The notes beneath the pieces were generated by a model. That model was given only the letters and a program-made list of their open reading frames with translations. It had not been told where the DNA came from and did not search any database. Source: Clostridium collagenovorans DSM 3089 (lineage in GTDB: Bacteria; Bacillota; Clostridia; Clostridiales; Clostridiaceae). From it: a stretch of 64,000 bases of DNA. This document shows positions 38,001 through 48,100 of the stretch, piece by piece. The first letter of the stretch is position 1. Every line of letters starts with the position of its first letter. The translations under genes were made by a program, and so were the position numbers. The stretch is taken from contig NZ_FQXP01000009.1 in NCBI RefSeq assembly GCF_900130005.1, positions 1 to 64,000 on the forward strand, in the 5' to 3' direction.

Positions 38001-38110
38001 ATATATATCTTGAATTAAATAAACTTCATTTATATTTTATAGGATAAAAGAATTTAATATGTAATAAATTACGATGATGTAGATTTAATATTGCAACCTA
38101 TATGCATATA
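38001..38110 (-). repeat. Intergenic repeat family 1, copy 2 (reverse)
   Basis: Minus-strand reading gives TTGCAATATTAAATCTACATC, ATAATTTATTACATATTAAA, ATCCTATAAAATATAAATGA and AGTTTATTTAAT-like blocks matching the other copies. A fragment of the same family is also seen at about 38890-38915. Confidence 0.65.
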
Positions 38111-38221
38111 TAAATTAAATTATAAACCCGAAATATAACTACATATATAAAAGCTTAGTAATTATCATTAATTAGAACATGTGTAATTTAATTAAAACTT
38201 ATAAATAATTAAAATAAAGTT

Positions 38222-38239
38222 CTGTGTTAAGTTACACAG
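38222..38239 (+). promoter_or_regulatory. Leader hairpin before the ECF S-component gene
   Basis: CTGTGT-TAAGTT-ACACAG ends 11 bp before the AAGGAG site of the next gene. It may modulate ribosome access. No known riboswitch consensus was recognised. Confidence 0.4.
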
Positions 38240-38264
38240 GATATCTAAGAAGGAGATTTTTAAA

Positions 38265-38822
38265 ATGCAAACAAAACACTTAACCTTTTCTTCAATATGT
38301 ATAGTAATTAATATTGTTTTAGGATTAATAATGGGAGTTTTAAATATTCCACTATTATTTCTAGACACCATAGGGACTGTATTTGGAGCCGTTGTTATGG
38401 GACCTCTTTATGGAGCAGCTATAGGATTAACAACCAATTTAGTATTAGGAGCAATTTCTTCTCCTACTAATATTCCTTTTGCTTTAGTTAACATAGCTGT
38501 AGGTTTAATTGTGGGCTTCATAGCTAAGAAATTTAAATTCGACTTAAAAACAGCTATAATTTCTGGCTTAATCCTTTCTGTTGTGTGCCCACTTATTGGA
38601 ACACCTATATCTATACTTATATCTGGTGGACTTAGCGGAAGTGGTGCCGACTTATTAGTGATGTGGTTAAGACAAGCTGGACAAACTATATTTGCTTCAA
38701 CATTCTTCCCTAGAATAGCAAGCAACTTAGTAGATAAAATTCTAACTTGTGTATTAGTATCAATTATGATCACAAAACTACCTAAGAATTTTTTCAGTAT
38801 TAAAGCTAAAGTTCAGAAGTAA
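38265..38822 (+). CDS. ECF transporter S component (CD3073-like family)
   Basis: This 185-aa membrane protein has six hydrophobic segments. The pattern MGVLNIPLLFLDTIGTVFGA, VVMGPLYGAAIGLTTNLVLG and PTNIPFALVNIAVGLIVGFI is typical of S components that bind a small vitamin-like or nucleoside ligand and pair with a shared EcfAAT module encoded elsewhere. The ligand cannot be told from sequence. AAGGAG precedes the ATG. No other transporter gene is adjacent, as in group II ECF systems. Confidence 0.8.
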   Translation: MQTKHLTFSSICIVINIVLGLIMGVLNIPLLFLDTIGTVFGAVVMGPLYGAAIGLTTNLVLGAISSPTNIPFALVNIAVGLIVGFIAKKFKFDLKTAIISGLILSVVCPLIGTPISILISGGLSGSGADLLVMWLRQAGQTIFASTFFPRIASNLVDKILTCVLVSIMITKLPKNFFSIKAKVQK

Positions 38823-38919
38823 GCTTCAGAAGCAGTGTTAGTAATTTCTACTTTGAAATATTATAAGTTACTTAAAACTTGTTGATGGGATTTGTAGATT
38901 TAATATTACAAAATGTATA

Positions 38920-39030
38920 TATAAGTTCTAATTAATATTCTACATTCCTAATAGTGGTTGTGTTTATTCTCCAATAGATCTTACCCTTAAATACAATGAA
39001 GATTGTCTATTAGAATATATATATATAAAT
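38920..39030. repeat. Intergenic repeat family 2, copy 2
   Basis: Matches 25142-25250 with the blocks ATAAGTTCTAATTAA, TACATTCCTA, AAATACAATGAAGATTG and TTAGAATATATATA at the same spacing. Both copies are in gaps next to backbone genes. Confidence 0.65.
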
Positions 39031-39067
39031 TTTCTTTACGCCTAATATAACTCTACATAAAATTAAT

Positions 39068-39167
39068 AAAGGCTGTAGCACCAAGATTTATAATAACAAT
39101 ACTTAAGTTATTTTATTAAACAACTTAAAGTATATTGCTATTAAACTTCCATGGGCTACAGCCTTTT
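39068..39167. terminator. Long hairpin between the ECF gene and the phage-tail cassette
   Basis: AAAGGCTGTAGC pairs with GCTACAGCCTTT and pairing continues inward (AATAACAATACTTAAGTT with AACTTAAAGTATATTG). It can terminate both converging units. It belongs with the hairpins at 27109 and 48598 by size and arm sequence. Confidence 0.7.
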
Positions 39168-39234
39168 ACTAAATCATATTTTATAAATATATTACTTCAA
39201 TATCTTATATATTCATTTAAGTTATTACTTTCAC

Positions 39235-39633
39235 CTAATCATCTTCATTGCTCTTCAATTGCTCTAAAGCATTCTTGATTTTAGGTGGGATTGGTATACC
39301 TATGATGCAACAATTTTCTATTAAGCTCAATCCTTCATTTGCTATATAAAAATAACATGCAACAGTTCTAAACATCCAGTTTTGAGTTGTCAGTAATTTG
39401 TCCAAAGATGCTGTTACTATTAAAACTATAAATATAACACACTTCCTAGCAATTCCTCTAAACCCTATATTCGAACTAAGATCCTTATTTACATAAGCCT
39501 TAAGTACTCCTGTTATATAATCTAAGGTCATAAATAATACTAATATACTCAATGATGTATTCCAACCACCTAATAACCATGTAAATATAGTAGCAATAAA
39601 AGCAATAAACCCACTAAAAAAATTTTTCTCCAT
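39235..39633 (-). CDS. Phage holin (holin_4 / TcdE-like family)
   Basis: This 132-aa protein has three hydrophobic helices (GFIAFIATIFTWLLGGW, LSILVLFMTLDYITGVLKAY, CVIFIVLIVTASLDKLL) and a charged C-terminus (EQLKSNEDD). The LDYITGVLKAY stretch with IGFRGIARK is diagnostic of the holin_4 family, which includes TcdE. It forms membrane lesions that release endolysin or particles. It is the last gene of the tail operon, and no endolysin gene accompanies it here, which is unusual for a working prophage. Confidence 0.88.
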   Translation of the reverse strand: MEKNFFSGFIAFIATIFTWLLGGWNTSLSILVLFMTLDYITGVLKAYVNKDLSSNIGFRGIARKCVIFIVLIVTASLDKLLTTQNWMFRTVACYFYIANEGLSLIENCCIIGIPIPPKIKNALEQLKSNEDD

Positions 39634-39709
39634 ACTATATATACTCCTTATTTAAGGTTATCATATTGATTCTTAGTTTAATTAAACACACCATACTTTT
39701 AATACCTTT

Positions 39710-40150
39710 TTAATATCCAACTGCAAAATATCTTGCTCTGCCAAATCCACCTACTGGTGCATTATATACTGCTACATTCATTTTATTATTAGTTCCACCT
39801 AAATTAAGCAAACTTATACTATAGTCTCCAGCGCTACATACAATTGCATTTCTTATTAAAGTACATTCAGGCACTGCATAAACTCTAGATCCCCATGCTA
39901 CTCCAGAAGAAGTTGGAACATTAAACCATCCAAAATATAGTTTTTCTCCATTTCCTAGTGGAATCCATCCCTCTTGACCGTCTGCTCCAGTTGAACCATC
40001 ATTTTTTGTTGCAAGGTTTACTTTATCAAGATATTGTTTCAAGCTCGAGTTTTGTCCAATATCAACTTGTTCTGCTTGAGTTTTAAACATTATTTCATCA
40101 AATGCACCTGCACCATTATCTACTTTATAAACTGCATTTTTAACTGCCAT
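39710..40150 (-). CDS. Tail-tip or fibre-associated phage protein
   Basis: The 146-aa protein has a short N-terminal region seen in tail-fibre accessory proteins (DGSTGADGQEGWIPLG) and a C-terminal beta-rich, glycine-rich half (AVYNAPVGGFGRARYFAVGY). The position between fibre and holin suggests a receptor-binding tip or fibre chaperone. No firm family is assigned. Confidence 0.6.
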   Translation of the reverse strand: MAVKNAVYKVDNGAGAFDEIMFKTQAEQVDIGQNSSLKQYLDKVNLATKNDGSTGADGQEGWIPLGNGEKLYFGWFNVPTSSGVAWGSRVYAVPECTLIRNAIVCSAGDYSISLLNLGGTNNKMNVAVYNAPVGGFGRARYFAVGY

Positions 40151-40162
40151 ATTTATCTCCTC

Positions 40163-40348
40163 CTAAATTAAATGTATCCAAACATCATTTTTCTTTGAAT
40201 TACTTGGTTGTGTTGTACTTATTACTTGCTTCATAGCCTCTTGAGTAAAGCCCATATCATTACTTAACTGACTTAATTTTATTGGTATATTCTCTTTTAA
40301 GGCTACATCCTTGCCATTAAGTTTTAATTCTTTTCCTAAAACCTTCAT
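40163..40348 (-). CDS. Small phage tail-cassette protein
   Basis: A 61-aa protein (MKVLGKELKLNGKDVALKEN...) located 10 bp after the fibre gene and 12 bp before the next gene. The KLSQLSNDMGF and STTQPSNSKKNDVWI stretches resemble linker parts of fibre proteins, so it may be a fibre fragment-like cofactor. No family is recognised. Confidence 0.55.
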   Translation of the reverse strand: MKVLGKELKLNGKDVALKENIPIKLSQLSNDMGFTQEAMKQVISTTQPSNSKKNDVWIHLI

Positions 40349-40358
40349 GTTATCTCTC

Positions 40359-42341
40359 CTAACCTATAACTGCTATACTGTACTGGTTACTTGATGGAGC
40401 TGTAGCAAATAATACGTTAAGACTGTTATTATCTACAAGTTGCACATCAGCCATAACAATATTGTAGGGACTTGAAGTCTCTCTTATAGAAATACTTAAA
40501 TCCATTGTGCCTAAATTATGTGTTACAGGAATTGTAGTTAAAGTACCATTTCCTATATTAGTTACATATTTTTCAGTTCTTTCATTCCATGTGGTTCTTT
40601 CAGCTGCTGTTATATGTTTTACAGCATCACCATTATGACTATTAAACTCCACTTTAGTTGCTTGTTGTATATTATCAACATTGCTAAGTCCTACATGAGA
40701 CTTATTTAAAGTCACAGATCCAGTCATACCATTTACACTAGACACCTTATCTGCTGGTGTTAAGAGTTCCTGCCAATTACTTACGGTACTAGCTGGAGAT
40801 TGTTTTAAAATAAAGGATTTGCTTAAATCCGTTCTTACACATATATCTCCTATTTCTGCAGCAAGTCCTAACATAGCACTTTCTGAATTGACAACGAAAG
40901 TATCAGATATAGCTAAGGCTGGCATTATAGTAGGATCTAACTTTCCATTACTGCCTATTAAAGGTACTTGTCCTGAACTCGCTCCTACATCCTTACTAGC
41001 TACACTTCCTAAGTTTGGTTTATCACTTAAGGAGTTATAACTCTTCTCACTTAAACTAGCTAAGCCATGATTGTGATTTCCTTCAGCTTTTCCATTCCAA
41101 GTACTTTTCTCTCCATCACTTACAAATCTATTATTGGTATCTTGAACAATAATACTAGCTGCATGTGTAGAAGGATGAGTATAATTATTGGCCCCTACTG
41201 CAATTCCATTAAGTTTACTTAAGCTTTCTTTACTCATAAGACCATCTTTACTTGTTGTGACTAAAGGAATAGGATCTACTCCCCCTGGCAAATGTTCACT
41301 TCCATGTATTGGATAAGGACTTATATTTACTAACTCCACATACTCAGCTAATAAATGATCTCCCGCAGATAATCCTGTTTTTAAAGTAAAACTTGTTTGT
41401 GATGTTTCATCAACCATTGTATTGGCAACCTTAGCTCCATTAAGGAATACTGCTAATGTACCTAGTCCTTGTCTATATTTTCCCTTGCTTAAGGTGAATA
41501 AACTTTGCCCTTCTGCTGCTATAAATTTTTCTTGTTTAATAATATAACTTGAAGGATTATCATTAGCATTTAAAGTTCCATCAGCATCTATACTTAAGTT
41601 ACTTCCAGCCTTTATGCCTCCAAGCACACTATTACTAGCTACAGGAGGTGTAAAAGTCACTGGTTTTCCCGTTACATTTCCCCAGGAAATAGTATCTTGT
41701 CCTCCTATCTGTAGCCAAGTATTACTTAAAGAATCTAGCCATATCTTCTTAGTGTCTGTGCTTATATATATAATCATAGATCCCGTTGCTATTGGTCTAG
41801 AAGATTCTACCCCTTCTAATATCTTTTTAGGCATAAAACCTAATGCAGCACCTACATTTTCCTTTGTAAGTTCTCCTCGTATAGTAGCTGAAGTTTTATT
41901 TTCTACATTTCCTAAGCCTACATCACCTTTAGTTGTTCCATGTGGATTACTTCCATTACCTGGGTGTGTATAATTGTTAGCTCCTGTTTCTATTCCATCT
42001 AATTTATTTTTAAGTGCAGTTGTAAATGCTTGTTCCATAGCATTTAATATTGAGCTATTGCCATGACTGTGTCTTTTACTTATAGCATCATTAACAACTG
42101 TACTTAAATTCTTATCCTCTAACTTACTACTACTTCCATTAATTAAAGTAACTATTTCATTTCCATTTAAGACTTTACCTAAGTTTATCCATGAATCTCC
42201 ATCGAAACCATAAAATAAATTATCTACATTATTAAAATATATTTGTCCTTTTACAGCACTAGCTGGAGCTGCTCCTAGATTTTGAATTCTAGCATTTTGC
42301 AATTCATTTTTATTTAAATCAATATTAGAAAAATATTTCAA
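40359..42341 (-). CDS. Phage tail fibre / receptor-binding protein
   Basis: The 660-aa protein starts with a head-binding-like region (SNIDLNKNELQNARIQNLG) that contacts the tail tip. Its shaft contains repeated short modules: KNKLDGIETGANNYTHPG, LNGIAVGANNYTHPSTHAAS, EGNHNHGLASLS and two copies of a GLGNVENK/GLSNVDNIQ-type element. The last 60 residues (VTHNLGTMDLSISIRETSS) form a beta domain that resembles the C-terminus of the neighbouring Tal protein. It should decide the target range of the particle. Confidence 0.82.
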   Translation of the reverse strand: MKYFSNIDLNKNELQNARIQNLGAAPASAVKGQIYFNNVDNLFYGFDGDSWINLGKVLNGNEIVTLINGSSSKLEDKNLSTVVNDAISKRHSHGNSSILNAMEQAFTTALKNKLDGIETGANNYTHPGNGSNPHGTTKGDVGLGNVENKTSATIRGELTKENVGAALGFMPKKILEGVESSRPIATGSMIIYISTDTKKIWLDSLSNTWLQIGGQDTISWGNVTGKPVTFTPPVASNSVLGGIKAGSNLSIDADGTLNANDNPSSYIIKQEKFIAAEGQSLFTLSKGKYRQGLGTLAVFLNGAKVANTMVDETSQTSFTLKTGLSAGDHLLAEYVELVNISPYPIHGSEHLPGGVDPIPLVTTSKDGLMSKESLSKLNGIAVGANNYTHPSTHAASIIVQDTNNRFVSDGEKSTWNGKAEGNHNHGLASLSEKSYNSLSDKPNLGSVASKDVGASSGQVPLIGSNGKLDPTIMPALAISDTFVVNSESAMLGLAAEIGDICVRTDLSKSFILKQSPASTVSNWQELLTPADKVSSVNGMTGSVTLNKSHVGLSNVDNIQQATKVEFNSHNGDAVKHITAAERTTWNERTEKYVTNIGNGTLTTIPVTHNLGTMDLSISIRETSSPYNIVMADVQLVDNNSLNVLFATAPSSNQYSIAVIG

Positions 42342-42356
42342 ATCCTACTCTCCTTT

Positions 42357-43664
42357 CTAGTTAAAATATGCACTTCCTGAAACCTCAGTTGTGAATATCA
42401 ACTCTAAATTATTACTATCTATATACCTTATATCGCCCATTAAAACAGTCCCTGAGCTATCTGCAACAGATACAGATGGCATTTTATTTAAGTTATGATT
42501 TATTCTCCAAAGTTTACTTGGAGATAATTGAGTGCATATAAAGGTTTTATCTATAGCCCCTGTAGGCTCCTGTGATTTTTTTTTATTTTCCTTTAAAGGT
42601 ACATCTGTAATTTGTTTTATTTTTTCATTAACACTTGGAATAGCTTCTCCAAATCTAGGTTCAACCTTAAAATTATTAGTCTCATAAACCTCTGTAACCT
42701 CTAACACCCTATTATTAATTACAATTTTATGTTTCTTATCAATGGTTGTAACCACATCCCCTAAATCCCAATTTGTCTTATATGCATTAGGATCTACTTC
42801 ACATTCAAAGGAAGCTATTTTAGGATTTTCAGCTAATTTAATTTTTCCTGCATCAATAAGGTTTCCACCTTCTTTAACATCGCCAGCATCTATAAAGATT
42901 TCTCTTCTCTCTAATCCACTTAGCTCATTATAAATTACCTCAATATCCCTTTCTTCGCCTTCTCCTTCTCCTGCAATATATCCACAGTTTTTATATCCTA
43001 TAGTTGATTCCACATAGTTTTGCTTCTTTATATTGTCATAGTCTAAGGAAAATATTGCTGGTGGATTAACCCTCTGTGAAGAAGTCAGATTTCTTCCCTC
43101 TAGTACCCTAAAGATAAATTTTTTATTTTTATAATCTAAATCTATATTAAAACCTAAGGAAGACGCCTTAGCTATTTTACTTAATTCATCAGCTAAGTTT
43201 TTATATCTTGTTTGGAACTCTATTAATTCTCCTCTTCCTTTAGATTTTTCTATTTCTAGATAAGGAATAATTCTATTTCTATCTGTAGGTAAAATCGCAT
43301 TATTTTTTACTAAATTAAGAATTATATCTTCAGCATTAGTATTGTAATAATCCTGTGCAGCATTTATAGGAGGTACCGTTACCCTTTGACTTAGCCAGTA
43401 GCTCAGTCCAAATCCTTTTACTATTATTTCTTTATGATTCTCTTGATTTATCTCAACATATTCAATAACTCCACTTTTAGCTTTATCCTTTCCTAACATA
43501 ACTATATTTCCTATTTTGATAATATTAGGATCAATACTACTTAAGTGAAATTCAAATTCTCCATGGGTATTCCATTTTCTTATATAAAAAAGAGAAGTAT
43601 ATTCATCTACTTCTCCTAAAAAATTTATATTTTTATCAAATACCCTTATGCTAATTCTATCCAT
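42357..43664 (-). CDS. Gp37-like siphophage tail protein (Tal/baseplate hub)
   Basis: The start MDRISIRVFDKNINF overlaps the previous gene by 19 bp and gives 435 aa; an upstream start would overlap by 76 bp. IRKWNTHGEFEFHL, FGLSYWLSQRVTVPP and ASFECEVDPNAYKTNWDLGD match the ReqiPepy6 Gp37-like family, the tail-associated hub that caps the tube and carries fibres. The C-terminal approximately 65 residues (RINHNLNKMPSVSVADSSG) form a module shared with the fibre protein. Confidence 0.78.
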   Translation of the reverse strand: MDRISIRVFDKNINFLGEVDEYTSLFYIRKWNTHGEFEFHLSSIDPNIIKIGNIVMLGKDKAKSGVIEYVEINQENHKEIIVKGFGLSYWLSQRVTVPPINAAQDYYNTNAEDIILNLVKNNAILPTDRNRIIPYLEIEKSKGRGELIEFQTRYKNLADELSKIAKASSLGFNIDLDYKNKKFIFRVLEGRNLTSSQRVNPPAIFSLDYDNIKKQNYVESTIGYKNCGYIAGEGEGEERDIEVIYNELSGLERREIFIDAGDVKEGGNLIDAGKIKLAENPKIASFECEVDPNAYKTNWDLGDVVTTIDKKHKIVINNRVLEVTEVYETNNFKVEPRFGEAIPSVNEKIKQITDVPLKENKKKSQEPTGAIDKTFICTQLSPSKLWRINHNLNKMPSVSVADSSGTVLMGDIRYIDSNNLELIFTTEVSGSAYFN

Positions 43665-44263
43665 ATTGAACCTGCCACACTTCCACTTGGTTTTTGACTC
43701 TGAATAAAGATGTTTCTCCATCCTTTAGCTTGTTGAGATTCAAACCATCTATCAAATTTTGCAGAGTAATCCTTTATCATAGAATTAAACTCTGTTAAAT
43801 TTTTAGGTCTTATGGTTCCACATAAATCCATATTGTATCTTTCATCACTTATTATTATTTCTCCATTTTTATTCACTCTAACTTGAGCTAAGGATAATTC
43901 ATATATTAAATTATCTCTTTGCAATGTAGGAGCTTTAGGAGTACTTTGTGGAGTACCTAACTTATACTCAATACTTACTTTTCTTTCATTTATATTAAGT
44001 CTTATAACCACTCTATCAATTCTATCGAAGCTACTATCCTTAACTACTGATATATTTTTATAGCTATCATTATATAAATAAAAACCTTTTACTATAGCAT
44101 ATCCTTCTGAAACCTTTAATGTACTTTGATCCTTTACAATTCCAAAACCTAAAGTATCATCACTTTTTACAGAAACACCACTTTCATAAATATTATCAAA
44201 TAATCTGCTAAATTCTTCTTGGCCATATTCCTGTTCACCATTAAAAAAACCATAATACTGCAT
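43646..44263 (-). CDS. Phage baseplate/tail-tip protein
   Basis: This 205-aa protein (MQYYGFFNGEQEYGQEEFSR) has the YGxFFN/QEEFSRLF start and GEIIISDERYNMDLCGTI segment common to baseplate proteins next to Dit/Tal genes in Clostridium and Bacillus siphophages. It lies between Dit and the Tal-like gene, overlapping the latter by 19 bp. Exact position in the particle is inferred from order. Confidence 0.65.
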   Translation of the reverse strand: MQYYGFFNGEQEYGQEEFSRLFDNIYESGVSVKSDDTLGFGIVKDQSTLKVSEGYAIVKGFYLYNDSYKNISVVKDSSFDRIDRVVIRLNINERKVSIEYKLGTPQSTPKAPTLQRDNLIYELSLAQVRVNKNGEIIISDERYNMDLCGTIRPKNLTEFNSMIKDYSAKFDRWFESQQAKGWRNIFIQSQKPSGSVAGSIWIELA

Positions 44264-44281
44264 TGCTACACCCCCTTAACT

Positions 44282-45130
44282 TTATACACCTAAATACCTG
44301 TTTCTATATTTTATCTCAACGGATTCAGGCTTTAATCCATCTGTTTTGTATTCAATAATATTATCTCCCACTACCAAACTAAAAAAAGTAGAATCTAAAT
44401 CAATGTAGTTTAAAGCATTGCTCCTAACACCATTGTTTTCTATTTCTACTTTTTTGTTACCGTATTCCGTAGTAATGTAAAGAATATCATCACTTGTTAA
44501 TGTCCTATCTATCTTTATAAATTCTCCAGTTGTAAGATTTACTATTGAAGGATTAACAGCTGGTCCTTTAAAAATAATTTCAACTGGAGTTTCAACATGC
44601 CCTAAATTGCTTATAATAACCTTAGTATCACCCTTTTGCTTAAACTTAAAGGGTAATTTAAACTTAAACTTCCATCCTCCAATCCAAGTACTTATCTCTT
44701 TTCCTAAGCTTAAAGTATCTTGAAAATAAGGATTAGCACAAACTAAATTAACCTGAAATTCCATAGGTTCGTATACATTAGGATGATTTATTTTAAAACT
44801 CTCTATTTCATATTTTATTTTTCTCTCTGTTCCAAGGTAATTTACAGTTAAATACCCTGTATTTTTAGGATTAAAGAAGCTTATAAGCTTTTGTCTTTTT
44901 ATATTAAAGTCCTCATTGATAAAAACCTCTCCAACAAAGGATATTGAATGACACTGTATCCTTTTATTAACAACACTTCCGCCATCATACATAATATTAT
45001 TGCTTATATTAATTTCATAATCAGCACTTTCAAGACCTTCAATGCTTACTAAGTTAAATTCCTTGCTTTTACCTAAATCTAAGAATCCACTGTTATTTTC
45101 TAATCTTAAATTCACATTTTTATTATCCAA
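44282..45130 (-). CDS. Distal tail protein (Dit, phage_tail family)
   Basis: The 282-aa protein has the Dit N-terminal belt: IEGLESADYEINISNN then RIQCHSISFVGEVFINEDFN, followed by a galectin-like C-terminal part (TKVIISNLGHVETPVEIIFKG) with the insert seen in Sipho_tail proteins. Dit forms the ring at the distal end of the tube. It overlaps the tape measure gene by 8 bp, so expression is coupled. Confidence 0.78.
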   Translation of the reverse strand: MDNKNVNLRLENNSGFLDLGKSKEFNLVSIEGLESADYEINISNNIMYDGGSVVNKRIQCHSISFVGEVFINEDFNIKRQKLISFFNPKNTGYLTVNYLGTERKIKYEIESFKINHPNVYEPMEFQVNLVCANPYFQDTLSLGKEISTWIGGWKFKFKLPFKFKQKGDTKVIISNLGHVETPVEIIFKGPAVNPSIVNLTTGEFIKIDRTLTSDDILYITTEYGNKKVEIENNGVRSNALNYIDLDSTFFSLVVGDNIIEYKTDGLKPESVEIKYRNRYLGV

Positions 45131-48100
45131 ATGCTAACTCCCTCCCTACTCTTCTCAAGACTCTTGCAGTTTCATATGGAGACTTAACAGGTTGGTTAAT
45201 AGTAACATTTTGAACTACTCCATTGTCATTATTATTTACTATACTACTATTACCTTCATTAGCTCTAGCCCCTATTCCTAAAGAAAAATTAGAAGCTTCA
45301 TATGCAACGGTAGCTTGCATTTTATTAACCAAACTACCTATATCACCGCTTATAACACTTTCTAAGCTAGGAGTTTCTTTTTCAAATCCAACACCTATCC
45401 CCTGCGCTAGATATGGACCAATTTCCTTAGCAAATAATCTACTAGGAGATTTAATTCCAAATACAGATTTAATTGCTCCTAATAATGATTTCCCTAAACT
45501 TTTAGCTAAATCCCATACTCCATCAAGCAATCCTTTACCTATACCAAGTAATATATCTGCACCAACCTTAAGCCAGTTTGTGCTTAATAAAGTATCTATT
45601 ATTCCACTAACAAGCTTAAGTGCACTTCCTACTAAACTTGGTAATGTATTTATTAATCCTTCAATTAACTTAGCTATTAATGTTATTGCACAGTTGAATA
45701 TATTAGTTAAGTTTTCAGGATTAGTTAAGAATTCAACTAACTTTCCAATAATCTTTAATGCCCCATCTATTAGCATAGGTGCCGCTGTTGTTAATCCTTC
45801 TACAATGGCATCAATGCATTGACACATAGAATTAAGCAAATTATTTAAATTATTCTCATCCGTAATAAAACCTATTAAAGAATCTATAATATTTAAGGCA
45901 GCATCTATTAACATAGGAATACTTGTTACTAATCCGTCAACTAAGTTCTTAATTATTATTGGTGCTTGTTCTATAAGGATTGGGATCGCAGCCAATATAC
46001 CATCTACTAAGGCCATTATAAAGTTTATTCCAGCCTCAACAATAACAGGAATATTTTCTAGTAATACATTTATTAAACTAAAGAAAGTTTCAACTACTAA
46101 TGGAAGTAAAGTTGGTATAACCTCAGCAATTCCATTAACAAGTGCAACTAATACCTGTACACCCATTTCTAGAAGATCAGGTAAAACTTCCATGATTCCT
46201 GTAATTAAACATGATATTATTTGCATACCTGATGATACTATTTCAGGTAAATTAGCTATTATACCCTCTGAAAAACTCTTAACAACTGAAACTGCCATTT
46301 CCACAATTTGAGGAATTTGTTCTGCGATATAGGTAACGGCCTGAGCTAAAACACCACCTATAGATCCAGCTAATCCTTCAAATCCACCTTCATTAAAAGC
46401 TGAATTTAACTGTTCAGTTAAGCCAGCGAACTCCTCTGCGGCTCCTTTAGCTATTGGCATCAATGCATTTCCAACAGAAAGCTTTAATTTATCAACATTA
46501 CTATTAGCTTTCTCCATCTGCTTCGATAAACTATCACCACTACCTCCTAGAACTCCTTGGGTTTTTTCAAACTCAGAAGCTGCTAAGATACTATCCTTTA
46601 AAAATCCCTTTAAATTATCCTTAGCTGATACAATACCATTTTTAAGTGAAGCAAATCCCTTACTTGCTAATTCTTTTGTCTTAGTTTTTAAAGCTTCCAT
46701 ACCTTTATTAGCGAGTCCTGATGCACTTTCTTTTAATGACTTAAACCCGTCGCTTACAGATGAAATAGCCTTATCTTTTAAATTATGAAGTCCCTCTTTG
46801 ACGTTATCTATAGCTTTATCTTTTAAATTTTTCAGTTCTTCTTTAGCATTGCTACATTTTCCTATTAATTTTTGAATGCCTTCCATAGCACCAATGGCAC
46901 CTATTTTTAGTTTTTCAATACCACTATCTGCAAGTTCCTTAGCCCCATCTTTTAACTTTTGAAAACCACTACTTAAAAGATTGATGGCTCCGTTTTTCAA
47001 GTTATTAAATCCTTCACTTAAAGCATCTATAGCTCCATCTCTTAATGAACAAAAACTTTCTTTTACATTTGAAATTTTATCCTTTAACTTATCAAAACCA
47101 TCTTTTAAGCCATTAACCGCCATGTCTTTTAGTTTACCTAATTCTTCTTTTACGATGTTAGATTGCCCTAATAATTTACCAAACTCTTCTACAACAGTGC
47201 TAGCACCTATTTTTAATTTACTAATTCCTTCGTCTACAAGACTTATAGCTCCAGCCTTTAAGTTCTCAAAGCCATCCTTCAAGCTACTAAGAGCTGTATC
47301 TTTTAATTTATTGAACTCTTCTTTTACATTATTAGATTGATCTAATAACTTTTTAAATTCTTCTACTGCTCCTATAGCTCCAGCTTTTACCTTACCAATT
47401 CCTTCATCTACGAAACTTATAGCTCCTGCCTTCAAGTTTTCAAAGCCATCTTTTAAACTAGTAAGTGCTGCATCTTTTAAGTTGTTTAATCCATCTTTTA
47501 CACTTGTAGATTCATCTAACAATTTCTTAAACTCTTCTACAGCTCCTATAGCTCCAGCTTTCAGTTTGCTAATTCCTTCATCTACAAGACTTGCAGCTCC
47601 TGTTTTTAATTTATCAAAACCATCCTTCAAACTAGTAACTGCCATATCCTTTAGTTTCATTAGCTCTTCTTTTAAATCATTCGATTGATCTAATATCCTT
47701 TTAAACTCTTCTACAGCTCCTATAGCACCTGTCTTTAGTTTGCTAATTCCTTCATCTACAAGACTAACAGCACCTGCTTTCAGCTTATCAAAACCATCTT
47801 TTAAACTATTAACCGCCATGTCCTTTAATTTCTTCAGCTCTTCTTTTACATTGTTGGACTGATCTAACAGTTTATTGAATTCATCTACAACAGTATTAAC
47901 TCCCGACTTCAGCTTATTAAATCCACCTACTACAAAATCAATAGCATTATCTTTTAAATTACATAGTTCATTTTTTACATTTAACACTTCATTCTTTAAG
48001 GCATTAAAACCATCTTTAATAGTTGTAGCTAGTTCCCCCTTGAGTCTTTTAAACTTGTCATCCACAGATTCAACTAGCTCTATTAAATAAACCATAGGTT

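Noticed and set aside
45223..48090. Several plus-strand frames opposite the tape measure gene
   Set aside because: They mirror the repeat modules of the tape measure protein on the other strand and have no start signals.
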